DNA of 45,090 nucleotides from a virus. Below, piece after piece: positions 1 through 6,387 of the stretch. Each line of letters opens with the position of its first letter. The first letter of the stretch is position 1. Made by a program: the position numbers and the translations under genes. The stretch is taken from IMG/VR virus record IMGVR_UViG_3300010885_033901, positions 1 through 45,090 of that record; one strand, written 5' to 3'. The notes under the pieces are model-generated. The model had not been told where the DNA came from. It ran no database searches and worked only from the letters and a program-made list of their open reading frames with translations.

Positions 1-2
1 CT

Positions 3-275
3 AGTTCCCTTTACAAAGGGGGTGGATATATCTTTAATCTTCATGCTCAAAATCTGTATGGCTCTGGTTCACGATTTTTGAACTATGAAGCATTATATGT
101 AACTCTTGAAAAAGTTCGGGATGTATTACAAAAGGATGGATTTAAAGGAGTGATTGGAGTTCCTAAATACATGGGGGCATTTAGAGCTGGGGGCGATTGG
201 AGAATTGTTGAGAAAATGCTCGAATGCGTCTTTGAAGATTTCTCCGACATTGTTATTGTTGATTTTAATAAATAA
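3..275 (+). CDS. Macro-domain (ADP-ribose-binding/phosphatase-like) protein, C-terminal part
   Basis: The reading frame is open from the window edge to the stop at 273-275, so about 90 C-terminal residues of a 5'-truncated gene are visible. The pattern of an aromatic/Tyr-Glu-Ala helix, then a beta strand VIGVPKYMGAFRAGGDW, then a helix and a final hydrophobic strand ending in VDF, matches the second half of macro domains of the Appr-1''-p phosphatase (POA1-like) type. There a PxIGxGLAGGDW loop closes over ADP-ribose. Here the loop reads PKYMGAFRAGGDW. Phages of the T4 group often carry such proteins, probably acting on ADP-ribose 1''-phosphate or on ADP-ribosylated targets. The TTG at 78 is not the start, because homology-like sequence continues upstream of it. 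The N-terminal half lies outside the window. Confidence 0.65.
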   Translation, partial: SSLYKGGGYIFNLHAQNLYGSGSRFLNYEALYVTLEKVRDVLQKDGFKGVIGVPKYMGAFRAGGDWRIVEKMLECVFEDFSDIVIVDFNK

Positions 276-282
276 CACTACC

Positions 283-447
283 ATGAATACACATACAATA
301 CATGCCATCATTAATAACCTAATGCTTTTTTCTACTAGCCTTTGCACGGGGTATTGTTTATTTGGTCCTTATATGAATGTAATTGTACGAACATTTGCAA
401 TTATCGGAATCGTTAGTATGATTATTTCAGCCGCCTTAACATTATGA
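283..447 (+). CDS. Small two-helix membrane protein, unknown function
   Basis: A 54-residue product starts at an ATG 7 nt after the macro-domain stop. It has two hydrophobic stretches, about residues 13-33 and 35-54, separated by a short polar/Pro turn, so it is probably an integral membrane protein with two helices. Its stop overlaps the ATG of the next small gene (ATGA), which suggests translational coupling. No family is recognised. Such tiny membrane proteins are common in early regions of large phages, but no function can be assigned. Confidence 0.45.
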   Translation: MNTHTIHAIINNLMLFSTSLCTGYCLFGPYMNVIVRTFAIIGIVSMIISAALTL

Positions 448-557
448 AACTGCAATTCGAACTTACCCGATTCCTAGCCTGGACAGTAGGGCCTCTGATT
501 TCGATCTCGATTATGATCGGTCTGGGGATCTTCATTTGGAAATTAGTGATGAGTTGA
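444..557 (+). CDS. Tiny single-helix membrane protein, unknown function
   Basis: A 37-residue frame starts inside the stop of the preceding gene (ATGA overlap at 444-447). A charged N-terminal dozen residues is followed by a hydrophobic segment, about residues 13-34, ending near Lys-Leu-Val-Met-Ser. It is too short for most gene callers. The overlap with its neighbour and the clean amphipathic-plus-hydrophobic layout support it as a real gene paired with the upstream membrane protein. Function is unknown. Confidence 0.4.
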   Translation: MKLQFELTRFLAWTVGPLISISIMIGLGIFIWKLVMS

Positions 558-798
558 GGTTAAGGCTCCTAGGAGGAGATGCCTGGGTCCTAATGGAGGT
601 TCACCCTATTGGGGCTCAAATCAATGATTTGAAGCTAAAACTACTATTATGACCGTTGGAAACCAATGGTTTAGGAGTGTCTAGAACCTAGATTTGGCTC
701 AATTGTAGCAATTTCTGTCCTCATGGAAAAATCGGTGTCCTCCTAAGTGGTTGGTTTGTAATAGCCCAAACTATTTTCAACTTTAGCGAATTTAGTTA
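558..798 (+). other. Gene-free stretch rich in short hairpins
   Basis: No credible reading frame fills this gap. It contains several perfect short inverted repeats with 3-nt loops or none: CTCCTAGGAG, CAAATC-AAT-GATTTG, AAACC-AAT-GGTTT and CTAG-AAC-CTAG. An AGGAGGA / TCCTCCT pair also lies about 170 nt apart. It precedes a sigma70-like promoter at 799-827. It could be the structured 3' end of the upstream transcript or a small RNA. It does not fold as a tRNA. Confidence 0.3.
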
Positions 799-827
799 TG
801 TACAAATCGCGAAAAGTATGGTACAAT
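799..827 (+). promoter_or_regulatory. Sigma70-like promoter (TGTACA / TACAAT)
   Basis: TGTACA (799-804) and an extended TGGTACAAT whose -10 hexamer is 822-827 are separated by 17 nt. Predicted transcription would begin near 834, upstream of the small gene whose ATG is at 858. Placement of the promoter is one reason the GTG/ATG nearest 798 is rejected as a start. Confidence 0.5.
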
Positions 828-857
828 AAAGCCGTAAGCAACACTTCCCACCACCTC

Positions 858-1073
858 ATGATTACTACCATTCCTACCCTGATTGATCACATCCGCAAAA
901 TCAATGCCAAGACCCTCCAATGGATAAGTGAAGGCGAAGGTCGTGGTGCATGCACCTTCACCGAAGACCTCGCCCATTGGGCCGCATCCGGTATTACCAC
1001 TCCTGCCGAGTTCGATCACTACAACTCCCTGGTGACATTCTATGAATCCGCCAAGGATAAGCGGAATCGCTGA
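858..1073 (+). CDS. Small hypothetical protein
   Basis: A 71-residue soluble product. The ATG at 858 is chosen because the promoter -10 box at 822-827 lies downstream of the longer start at 798, which could therefore not be in the transcript. The protein has an amphipathic N-terminal helix, a central segment with a CTFTEDLAHWA motif and a charged C-terminus. No family is recognised. It precedes the DNA ligase by 27 nt and is probably co-transcribed with it. Confidence 0.5.
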   Translation: MITTIPTLIDHIRKINAKTLQWISEGEGRGACTFTEDLAHWAASGITTPAEFDHYNSLVTFYESAKDKRNR

Positions 1074-1100
1074 ACTACATCTCGTGGCTCTCTCTACAAT

Positions 1101-2219
1101 ATGAATACAATGACTAAACTACCTACACTATACTCACGCACCTCCACTGGTGCAACCCAGGAATGGACCATCGAAATCGAGGCCGATAAGTATCGCACTC
1201 TTCACGGCCAGGTAGGCGGTAAGATTGTCACAACCTCTTGGTTCAAGGCTGTGCCGACTAACGAAGGCCGGGCAAACTACCGGGATGGTAATGCCCAGGC
1301 TATTTTTGAAGCTACTGCCTGCTGGAAGAAAAAGATTGATGCTGGATCCTTCGAGGACATCAATGCTATTGATACTCCGACATTTGTTGAGCCGATGCTA
1401 GCTAAGAAATGGGAGGACCGTAAGGACAAAGTAAAATTTCCCCTCTATGCTCAGGCTAAACTGGACGGAATGCGAGCAGTAATTTCTAAGGCAGGTCCAT
1501 TCTCACGATCGGGTAAACAGTGGGTGACGATTCCTCATATTCTTAAAGAGCTTGAGATTGTTTTCAAGGAAATACCCGATCTCATCCTTGATGGTGAACT
1601 CTATAATCATGAGTTCCATGATGACTTCAATAAGATTTCGTCTCTGATTAAGAAGACCAAACCAACGGCAGCAGACCTTGCAGAATCTAAAAAGTTTGTT
1701 GAGTATCATTGTTATGACATCTGCGATAATAGTGCCGATTTTAATGTTCGCTCTGCACGGATTTCGGCCATCATTAAGAAATACAATCTCAAATATGTCA
1801 TCCCCGTTGCAACCTTTAAGGTGAGTAACCTTGCGGAACTTGATGAACTCTACGGAAAATTCCTTGAGGAAAACTACGAAGGTCAAATGGTCCGTATTAA
1901 TACTCCTTATGAATTTAAGCGGTCTGCCAACCTTCTGAAGCGTAAGACCTTTGTTGACGATGAATATAAGATCATTGAAATCGGCGAAGGTAATGGTAAT
2001 AGAAGTTCGATGGCAGGTTTCGCAGTAATGGAACGTGCTGATGGAGTTAGGTTTCGATCGAATATCAAAGGCTCTCATGACTTCCTTACGGACCTCTGGA
2101 ATAACCGTAGTAAGTATGCTGGAACTTGGGCTACGTGTAAATTCTTCAACTTAACTCCGGATGGTATCCCACGGTTTCCATACCTTATTAAACTCCGGGC
2201 TGGAAAGGGCCAAGACTAA
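1101..2219 (+). CDS. ATP-dependent DNA ligase with N-terminal WGR-like domain
   Basis: A 372-residue enzyme that seals nicks in duplex DNA through a lysyl-AMP intermediate. The nucleotidyltransferase motifs are visible. Motif I is AKLDGMRAV with the adenylated lysine at about residue 120. Motif III is ILDGELYNH, motif IV EGQMVRI and motif V LLKRKTF, followed by an OB-fold-type C-terminus. Residues about 8-80 (YSRTSTGATQEWTIEIE, then a segment ending GRANYRDGNAQA) resemble a WGR domain, a nucleic-acid-contacting module also found in PARPs. The fusion is known in some phage ligases. T4 gp30 is a larger, different ligase, so this is not its direct equivalent. The start could be the ATG at 1101 or 1110. 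No Shine-Dalgarno precedes either. GC content here is visibly higher than in the late region. Confidence 0.88.
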   Translation: MNTMTKLPTLYSRTSTGATQEWTIEIEADKYRTLHGQVGGKIVTTSWFKAVPTNEGRANYRDGNAQAIFEATACWKKKIDAGSFEDINAIDTPTFVEPMLAKKWEDRKDKVKFPLYAQAKLDGMRAVISKAGPFSRSGKQWVTIPHILKELEIVFKEIPDLILDGELYNHEFHDDFNKISSLIKKTKPTAADLAESKKFVEYHCYDICDNSADFNVRSARISAIIKKYNLKYVIPVATFKVSNLAELDELYGKFLEENYEGQMVRINTPYEFKRSANLLKRKTFVDDEYKIIEIGEGNGNRSSMAGFAVMERADGVRFRSNIKGSHDFLTDLWNNRSKYAGTWATCKFFNLTPDGIPRFPYLIKLRAGKGQD

Positions 2220-2220
2220 T

Positions 2221-2433
2221 ATGGAAATTGATAAGTTGACTGGATTGGTCATAGCCGTAAGGCAAGTACCCTTAAAGACTCGAAGAGTTTTGTCTGAAGA
2301 TACTGCAATGAACTATGATGAATGGTCCCAAGCTAATTACTTTATTGGCAAGGGAGAAAAATCCGAAATCCGAGATATTCTTGGTGTTCCGCAATTCACA
2401 ATTGAACAAGTAAAAAAGAAAACGTATCGATGA
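2221..2433 (+). CDS. Small hypothetical protein
   Basis: A 70-residue product whose ATG directly follows the ligase stop (TAATATG), which fits translational coupling. It is mixed alpha/beta, basic at the C-terminus (VKKKTYR), and has no membrane segment or recognised motif. Its stop overlaps the ATG of the next gene (CGATGAA). Function unknown. Confidence 0.55.
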   Translation: MEIDKLTGLVIAVRQVPLKTRRVLSEDTAMNYDEWSQANYFIGKGEKSEIRDILGVPQFTIEQVKKKTYR

Positions 2434-2735
2434 AATCACTCTCAGTAGATGATAACCTACCACTTTTAGCGGCCCAAGCAGTTGCTGGCGTTATTCAAGT
2501 TAGATGTCCGGTTGGACTCTCCATTATGTCAGCAGACGATGCATATCTCCTAATGAGTAATATCAAGGGGCAATTAGTGGCTATGGACTATAACTTTCCT
2601 CAACTATTTAAGGAGAGACTCGATGAGCTGCTATCAACTATGTCTGATGAAGAACTCTCCATTGAGTTCGACCCATGGACTAGAGAAGATGATTGGTCCC
2701 CTTCAGACTATCATACAAAAGGAGATATTATTTGA
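2430..2735 (+). CDS. Small acidic hypothetical protein
   Basis: A 101-residue protein with a 4-base ATGA overlap with the previous gene. The N-terminal half is helical and hydrophobic (LPLLAAQAVAGVIQV), the middle has an amphipathic helix, and the C-terminus is strongly acidic. No family recognised. The following sigma70-like promoter at 2736-2764 begins right after its stop, so it ends this mini-operon. Confidence 0.55.
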   Translation: MKSLSVDDNLPLLAAQAVAGVIQVRCPVGLSIMSADDAYLLMSNIKGQLVAMDYNFPQLFKERLDELLSTMSDEELSIEFDPWTREDDWSPSDYHTKGDII

Positions 2736-2764
2736 TTTACAAATGATCAAAATTGTGGTATAAT
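2736..2764 (+). promoter_or_regulatory. Sigma70-like early promoter (TTTACA / TGGTATAAT)
   Basis: A TTTACA box (2736-2741), a 17-nt spacer and a TATAAT box (2759-2764) preceded by TGG, an extended -10. Predicted start is near 2771, 10 nt before the ATG of the histidine phosphatase. Confidence 0.7.
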
Positions 2765-2780
2765 AATAATAGCATACGTG

Positions 2781-3359
2781 ATGAAGAAACTTTACTTGAT
2801 TAGACATGGTGAATCAGAGGCCAATGTAGATCCTCAAGTCTATCTTAAGAAGAATGATTTTGAGGTTGCTCTTACTGATCGTGGAGTAACACAAGCATTA
2901 GAATGTGCTGATAAACTCATAAAACAACTTCGAGCAAATCCTGTCATCTTCTATTCGCCATTCAAACGGGCCAAGGATACTGCCGAAATTATTGCACAAA
3001 ACCTTGAACTTGGAGATATATCATGTTCTCTAATAGAGGAACCTTTAATCTTTGAACGAGCCTGGGGAGAAGAGCTTAGTCATATCGTAGATAATACAGA
3101 TTTTGATAGGAAAAAATACTTTAGTTTTTATTATCGTGCCCCAGGAGGAGAATCATTCTCAGATGCATATCAACGGGTAGTTCTATTTTTCCAAGAACTT
3201 CATAGGATTAAAGATGAGCTGCCCGATGATATTGTTATTGTATCCCATGGTGAAATTATGAGATGTATGATAATGTATCTAAACAAATATTCAATCCTTC
3301 ATTTTGTTGAGCATAGAACAAATCCCAAAAACTGCGAAATCCTAGAATTTAACCTATAA
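2781..3359 (+). CDS. Histidine phosphatase / phosphoglycerate mutase-like protein
   Basis: A 192-residue member of histidine phosphatase branch 1. The phosphate-accepting motif LIRHGESEAN is at residues 6-15 with catalytic His9. A second-site Arg lies in YSPFKRAKDTA, and the proton-donor region is GGESF. The second catalytic His is in VSHGE at residue 156. These enzymes transfer phosphate through a phosphohistidine; the substrate cannot be told from sequence. The ATG at 2781 is preferred over the GTG three bases upstream because it sits just before the usual beta strand that leads into the RHG motif. It has its own promoter with a leader of about 10 nt. It is probably a nucleotide or signalling phosphatase acting on host metabolism. 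Confidence 0.85.
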   Translation: MKKLYLIRHGESEANVDPQVYLKKNDFEVALTDRGVTQALECADKLIKQLRANPVIFYSPFKRAKDTAEIIAQNLELGDISCSLIEEPLIFERAWGEELSHIVDNTDFDRKKYFSFYYRAPGGESFSDAYQRVVLFFQELHRIKDELPDDIVIVSHGEIMRCMIMYLNKYSILHFVEHRTNPKNCEILEFNL

Positions 3360-3368
3360 TACACATAT

Positions 3369-3575
3369 ATGACCACACCGAATAATACTGATAGCCTAAC
3401 CGAGTTGTTTCAAGCAGTTTGTGAAGGAAAAGTTACCATTGCAGCCGCAGTACAATCATTGCGAGATGCAGTAGAGGTAATTGAGGATGCAGCCTTCACT
3501 GCAGGGCATCTTGAAGGTGAAAAATATACTGCGGATAATGCTGCCAAATCACGCATTATTCTTCCATTCGTATAA
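3369..3575 (+). CDS. Small hypothetical protein
   Basis: A 68-residue, mostly helical acidic protein with the segment VTIAAAVQSLRDAVEVIEDA forming an amphipathic helix. A TATAAT box at 3355-3360 lies only 8 nt before the ATG, so an mRNA from it would have almost no leader, but no good -35 box is visible. Function unknown. Confidence 0.5.
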   Translation: MTTPNNTDSLTELFQAVCEGKVTIAAAVQSLRDAVEVIEDAAFTAGHLEGEKYTADNAAKSRIILPFV

Positions 3576-3582
3576 AATAAGA

Positions 3583-3611
3583 TTTACATTCAGTAACAAA
3601 TAATTTATAAT
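3583..3611 (+). promoter_or_regulatory. Sigma70-like early promoter with start at the ATG
   Basis: TTTACA (3583-3588), 17 nt, TATAAT (3606-3611). The +1 position, 7 nt after the -10 box, coincides with the A of the ATG at 3618, so the mRNA is predicted to be leaderless. Confidence 0.65.
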
Positions 3612-3617
3612 ACACAT

Positions 3618-3890
3618 ATGAAGAATCTAAACACAAAGGAAAATCTCGAGACTGCATTGAGTACACATATCCTAGATATTACCTTTATCAAGGTTGATGG
3701 TGAGCACCGTGCTATGAAATGCACCCGGGACGGATCCCGTATTCCGCATGAGTCATATCCAATGGCCAAACTAGAAGGCTCTAACGTAAGAGCCGAATCT
3801 GATGAAGTTGTAAAGGTATATGATTTGGATGCAGAAGGATGGCGGTCATTTCGTATTGATTCTCTGATTTCGGTAAATGTTTCCCTATGA
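3618..3890 (+). CDS. Hypothetical protein, predicted leaderless mRNA
   Basis: A 90-residue, probably beta-rich soluble protein with alternating short hydrophobic and polar stretches. It is preceded by a strong sigma70-type promoter whose predicted start is the ATG itself. It overlaps the next gene by 4 nt (ATGA at 3887-3890). No family recognised. The co-transcription suggests a link to the replication/late-transcription genes that follow. Confidence 0.55.
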   Translation: MKNLNTKENLETALSTHILDITFIKVDGEHRAMKCTRDGSRIPHESYPMAKLEGSNVRAESDEVVKVYDLDAEGWRSFRIDSLISVNVSL

Positions 3891-5104
3891 GCGCCTTTAA
3901 CAAATCCGGTAATGTTCACTCCCCGGATTTTAAATATACTGGGGAAGAACCCGATTTTCATGGATGGGAATCCTGGGATGTTGAGAAATTCTATACTAAG
4001 CGATCTCGCGCTTTGAACTTCTATAACTATTATCTGGCATCTCCTGATCTAAAACCTCTTGTCCTTACATGGATGAAGGTGCAGAACTATTCCAAGGATG
4101 CAATTTCTAGAATTAAGGAAGCATCTCCATCTGTTCTTCCGACTACCGTTGGAAAATTGATCCGCTGTTTTGATAGGGGTATGCCTCATATTCACCCCAA
4201 GGCACAAGAGTATTATAATCAATTGCCATTCCATGAAACTCCTCCGATTGCAAAGTCAGATCTGAAAGTTGTGAAGGAAGGAATTGATGCTGCTTTGGTA
4301 TTTCTTGGTGCTTATGCTATAGATGATTCTACTGTAGAAGCTAAGGTTAAGGTAGTTAGGCAATCACCTCTTGATCGTATTCGTGAAAATGTTCGTAAGG
4401 ACATCCTAATCGTTCTGGATGAGCTAATTGATCGCTGGGTGGATACATCACAGGGTGTTGCAACTATTAATGTTGCAGCTATGCTAAAGACATATAAGGT
4501 TCCTGCTCAAGGCTGTAAGATGATTATTGATTGGTTGGAATATCATCAGAGTGGATATAATGATGCTCTTGAAAAGAACTGTAATCAAGCAGTTGAGGGT
4601 TATAGTTACCTATCAAAACCAGATCTGAAGAAGATAGTAAAGTGTTTTGACGTTATGCTATCTGATGTAAGAATGCATTCAAAGGCAAAAATGGCTGACC
4701 GTAAGCCTCGTATTAAAAAGACTAAGGATGCGACTAAACAGATCCTAAAGCTTAAGTATCAGATTAACTCTTCAACATTTAATCTTGATTCTATCTCTCC
4801 TATCAGAATTCCAGGAGCACAACGATTGTATGTTTTTAATACCAAATATCGTACATTGGCTGTATACTTTGCAAAAGGATCTCCTGGATTTGCCGTTAAA
4901 GGTTCAAGCCTTCAAGACTGGGATATGGATGCAAGTTTTAATATAACTCTACGGAAGCCCAAGGATGTTCTCCTGGGTATCCTCGCGGCAACTCCCAAGA
5001 AGCTTGATAAGATCTTCGATGGAGTTAAGGTTGTTCATAAGAAAGCTTCTGGCAGGTTTAACGAGCATTGCATTATTCTGAAGGTTATTGAAACAAAACT
5101 ATAA
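3887..5104 (+). CDS. Conserved T4-like phage protein of unknown function
   Basis: A 405-residue protein of the kind found upstream of gene 33 in marine T4-like phages, where it is also unassigned. The N-terminal section has a conserved-looking Trp/Tyr-rich start (WDVEKFYTKRSRALNFYNYYL). A helical middle is followed by a basic segment, about residues 265-290 (MADRKPRIKKTKD), and a C-terminal beta-rich part with LRKPKDVLLGIL. The basic linker would suit nucleic-acid binding, but that is inference. It is translationally coupled to the 90-residue protein upstream and followed by gp33-like, gp59 and gp32, so a role in replication or transcription is plausible. Confidence 0.65.
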   Translation: MSAFNKSGNVHSPDFKYTGEEPDFHGWESWDVEKFYTKRSRALNFYNYYLASPDLKPLVLTWMKVQNYSKDAISRIKEASPSVLPTTVGKLIRCFDRGMPHIHPKAQEYYNQLPFHETPPIAKSDLKVVKEGIDAALVFLGAYAIDDSTVEAKVKVVRQSPLDRIRENVRKDILIVLDELIDRWVDTSQGVATINVAAMLKTYKVPAQGCKMIIDWLEYHQSGYNDALEKNCNQAVEGYSYLSKPDLKKIVKCFDVMLSDVRMHSKAKMADRKPRIKKTKDATKQILKLKYQINSSTFNLDSISPIRIPGAQRLYVFNTKYRTLAVYFAKGSPGFAVKGSSLQDWDMDASFNITLRKPKDVLLGILAATPKKLDKIFDGVKVVHKKASGRFNEHCIILKVIETKL

Positions 5105-5111
5105 ACAAACT

Positions 5112-5363
5112 ATGAGCACATTAGATATTGAAAAATTTATTCCCGTCATTACTAAAACTGAATTAATTGCAAAAACGGAGGCATTAGTACATAATGAAGG
5201 TATGCAATATATTGAGGCTCTTATTCGTATTTGTAATGATCTCGGCGTTGATCCGGAGGATATTTCAAAGTTAATCACAGGACCTCTTAAAGATAAACTT
5301 GAAGCTGAAGCAATGCGGAATCATCTTATTCCTCGTTCATCAAATTCAATAATGTTTGCATGA
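5112..5363 (+). CDS. 33: Late transcription co-activator gp33-like
   Basis: An 83-residue protein. In T4, gp33 binds the RNA polymerase beta flap and the sliding clamp gp45, replacing sigma region-4 functions so that gp55-polymerase can fire late promoters. The sequence MSTLDIEKFIPVITKTELI, then an IEALIRICNDLGVDPEDI helix-turn segment and a short tail, resembles gp33 of marine T4-like phages in length and pattern. The C-terminal residues SNSIMFA could serve as a clamp-binding tail, as in T4. The ATG at 5112 is used rather than an upstream one inside the preceding gene. It overlaps gp59 by 4 nt. The many TATAAATA late promoters downstream fit the presence of this factor. Confidence 0.65.
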   Translation: MSTLDIEKFIPVITKTELIAKTEALVHNEGMQYIEALIRICNDLGVDPEDISKLITGPLKDKLEAEAMRNHLIPRSSNSIMFA

Positions 5364-6007
5364 TAGTTCTCAGTAAAGATATTGGAATAGCACCATCGGA
5401 TGTATGGCAAGTGTATATGTCAATATCACTACACTTCAAATCTGGATCTAAATATGATGCTTTTAAGTTTAATTTTAAAGGACCTAAACTTAAAAGAGGT
5501 AGTGTAACAGAGGCAAGGAATAAATGGTCCCTTGAGAAGTTATCAAAAACGTATCCTAAGAAAAATGATCTTATCCTATATTTCCTAGCAAATATCCTTG
5601 AAGGAAATACTTGGATTGGCGGTATGAATGATAATACATATCATCAATGGTGCGCAAAGATTCAGCGCCTTGACTATACTTTTAAATCTGAAATGAGTAA
5701 TATGTTGAATGAATGTGAAAAATTTCATCTTCACTTTGATGAGGCGATTCTTCCCAAAGATAGATCCAACTTTCCTCTAATCTATACACTATATCAAAAG
5801 AAGACCCTATCACTAGAGTCTCTGGTTATCCTTGAGAATTTAGTATCATTTTCAAAAGATATAAATAATACTCTTAATGATCCGCTCGATATTATGTCTG
5901 ACATAAATCGGAGGATTCTTAAATATAGCCCTTTCCTTTGTTCAGAAATGAACTTGGATAAGAGCCGAGATATTATTATTTCTTTGTTTACAACGGTGAA
6001 CAAATAA
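5360..6007 (+). CDS. 59: Loader of gp41 DNA helicase, gp59
   Basis: A 215-residue protein; T4 gp59 has 217. gp59 binds forked DNA coated with gp32 and loads the replicative helicase gp41. Matching features are an N-terminal domain with VYMSISLHF and KYDAFKFNF, the RNKWSLEKLSKTYPKKNDL block (compare the T4 block around RRDKYFFQKLSEKY), the segment LANILEGNTWIG, and a helical C-terminal domain. It overlaps gp33 by 4 nt and its 3' end overlaps the gp32 promoter. Location next to gp32, its physical partner, supports the call. Confidence 0.88.
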   Translation: MIVLSKDIGIAPSDVWQVYMSISLHFKSGSKYDAFKFNFKGPKLKRGSVTEARNKWSLEKLSKTYPKKNDLILYFLANILEGNTWIGGMNDNTYHQWCAKIQRLDYTFKSEMSNMLNECEKFHLHFDEAILPKDRSNFPLIYTLYQKKTLSLESLVILENLVSFSKDINNTLNDPLDIMSDINRRILKYSPFLCSEMNLDKSRDIIISLFTTVNK

Positions 6008-6015
6008 TATATAAT
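5987..6015 (+). promoter_or_regulatory. Sigma70-like promoter of gene 32
   Basis: GTTTACA (hexamer TTTACA at 5987-5992), a 17-nt spacer, TATAAT (6010-6015), with the -35 region inside the end of gene 59. Predicted start is near 6022, giving a leader of about 67 nt. This is long for this genome and fits a regulated mRNA. Confidence 0.75.
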
Positions 6016-6026
6016 ATACTTTATAC

Positions 6027-6055
6027 GGAAGAGACTAGATAATTTAATTTCTTCC
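6027..6055 (+). promoter_or_regulatory. 5'-end hairpin in gene 32 leader, possible autoregulatory element
   Basis: GGAAGAGA (6027-6034) pairs with TTTCTTCC (6048-6055) through eight pairs, one of them G-T, with a 13-nt loop. From 6060 to the ATG the leader is an unstructured A/C-rich run. T4 gp32 represses its own translation by nucleating on a folded element at the mRNA 5' end and spreading along an unstructured leader. The architecture here is the same, although a pseudoknot is not evident. Confidence 0.4.
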
Positions 6056-6088
6056 ATATGATACAAAACAAAAATACAACAACATACA

Positions 6089-6387
6089 ATGCAAAATAAT
6101 ACATCAGGAGGGTTTGATTCCCTTAAGAAGAATAGAGACGCCGCAATTAACAAACTAGTAGTTGCAGCAGAAAAAACAGGTGGAGCCGCTAAAACTTACG
6201 GTGATGACCGTCTATGGGCTCCAGCAGTAGATAAAGCAGGAAACGGATACGCAGTGTTTCGTTTTCTTCCAGCCAAGGAGGGTGAAGATCTTCCATGGGT
6301 TCGTTTCTGGGATCACGGCTTTAAAGGTCCAACCGGAAGATGGTACATCGAGAATTCCTTGACCTCAATTGGTCAACCCGACCCCGT
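6089..6387 (+). CDS. 32: Single-stranded DNA-binding protein gp32, exon 1
   Basis: First exon of gene 32, to be joined with 6895-7537 (spliced length 313 residues; T4 gp32 has 301). gp32 coats single-stranded DNA cooperatively and coordinates replication, recombination and repair. This exon encodes the N-terminal cooperative-binding segment (basic, about residues 13-25) and the first OB-fold strands, with NGYAVFRFLPA and GRWYIENSLTSIGQ. Without splicing, translation continues into the intron and stops at 6406. After splicing, codon GT|A restores a DPVGEYNAAKWNSG block typical of marine T4-like gp32. No Cys occurs anywhere in the spliced protein, so the zinc site of T4 gp32 is absent, as in cyanophage homologues. 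No Shine-Dalgarno lies upstream; a GGAGG sits inside codons 7-8. Confidence 0.9.

Noticed and set aside
558-800. tRNA gene, suggested by a GGTTCACCC segment near 598
   Set aside because: The flanking bases do not form a T stem and no acceptor or anticodon arms can be drawn.
798-857. Longer start at 798 for the small gene at 858
   Set aside because: It would lie upstream of the -10 box of the promoter that serves the gene, so it would not be present in that transcript.
1503-2078. A 191-codon minus-strand frame over the ligase gene
   Set aside because: It is antisense to well-conserved ligase motifs and has no promoter or recognisable product.
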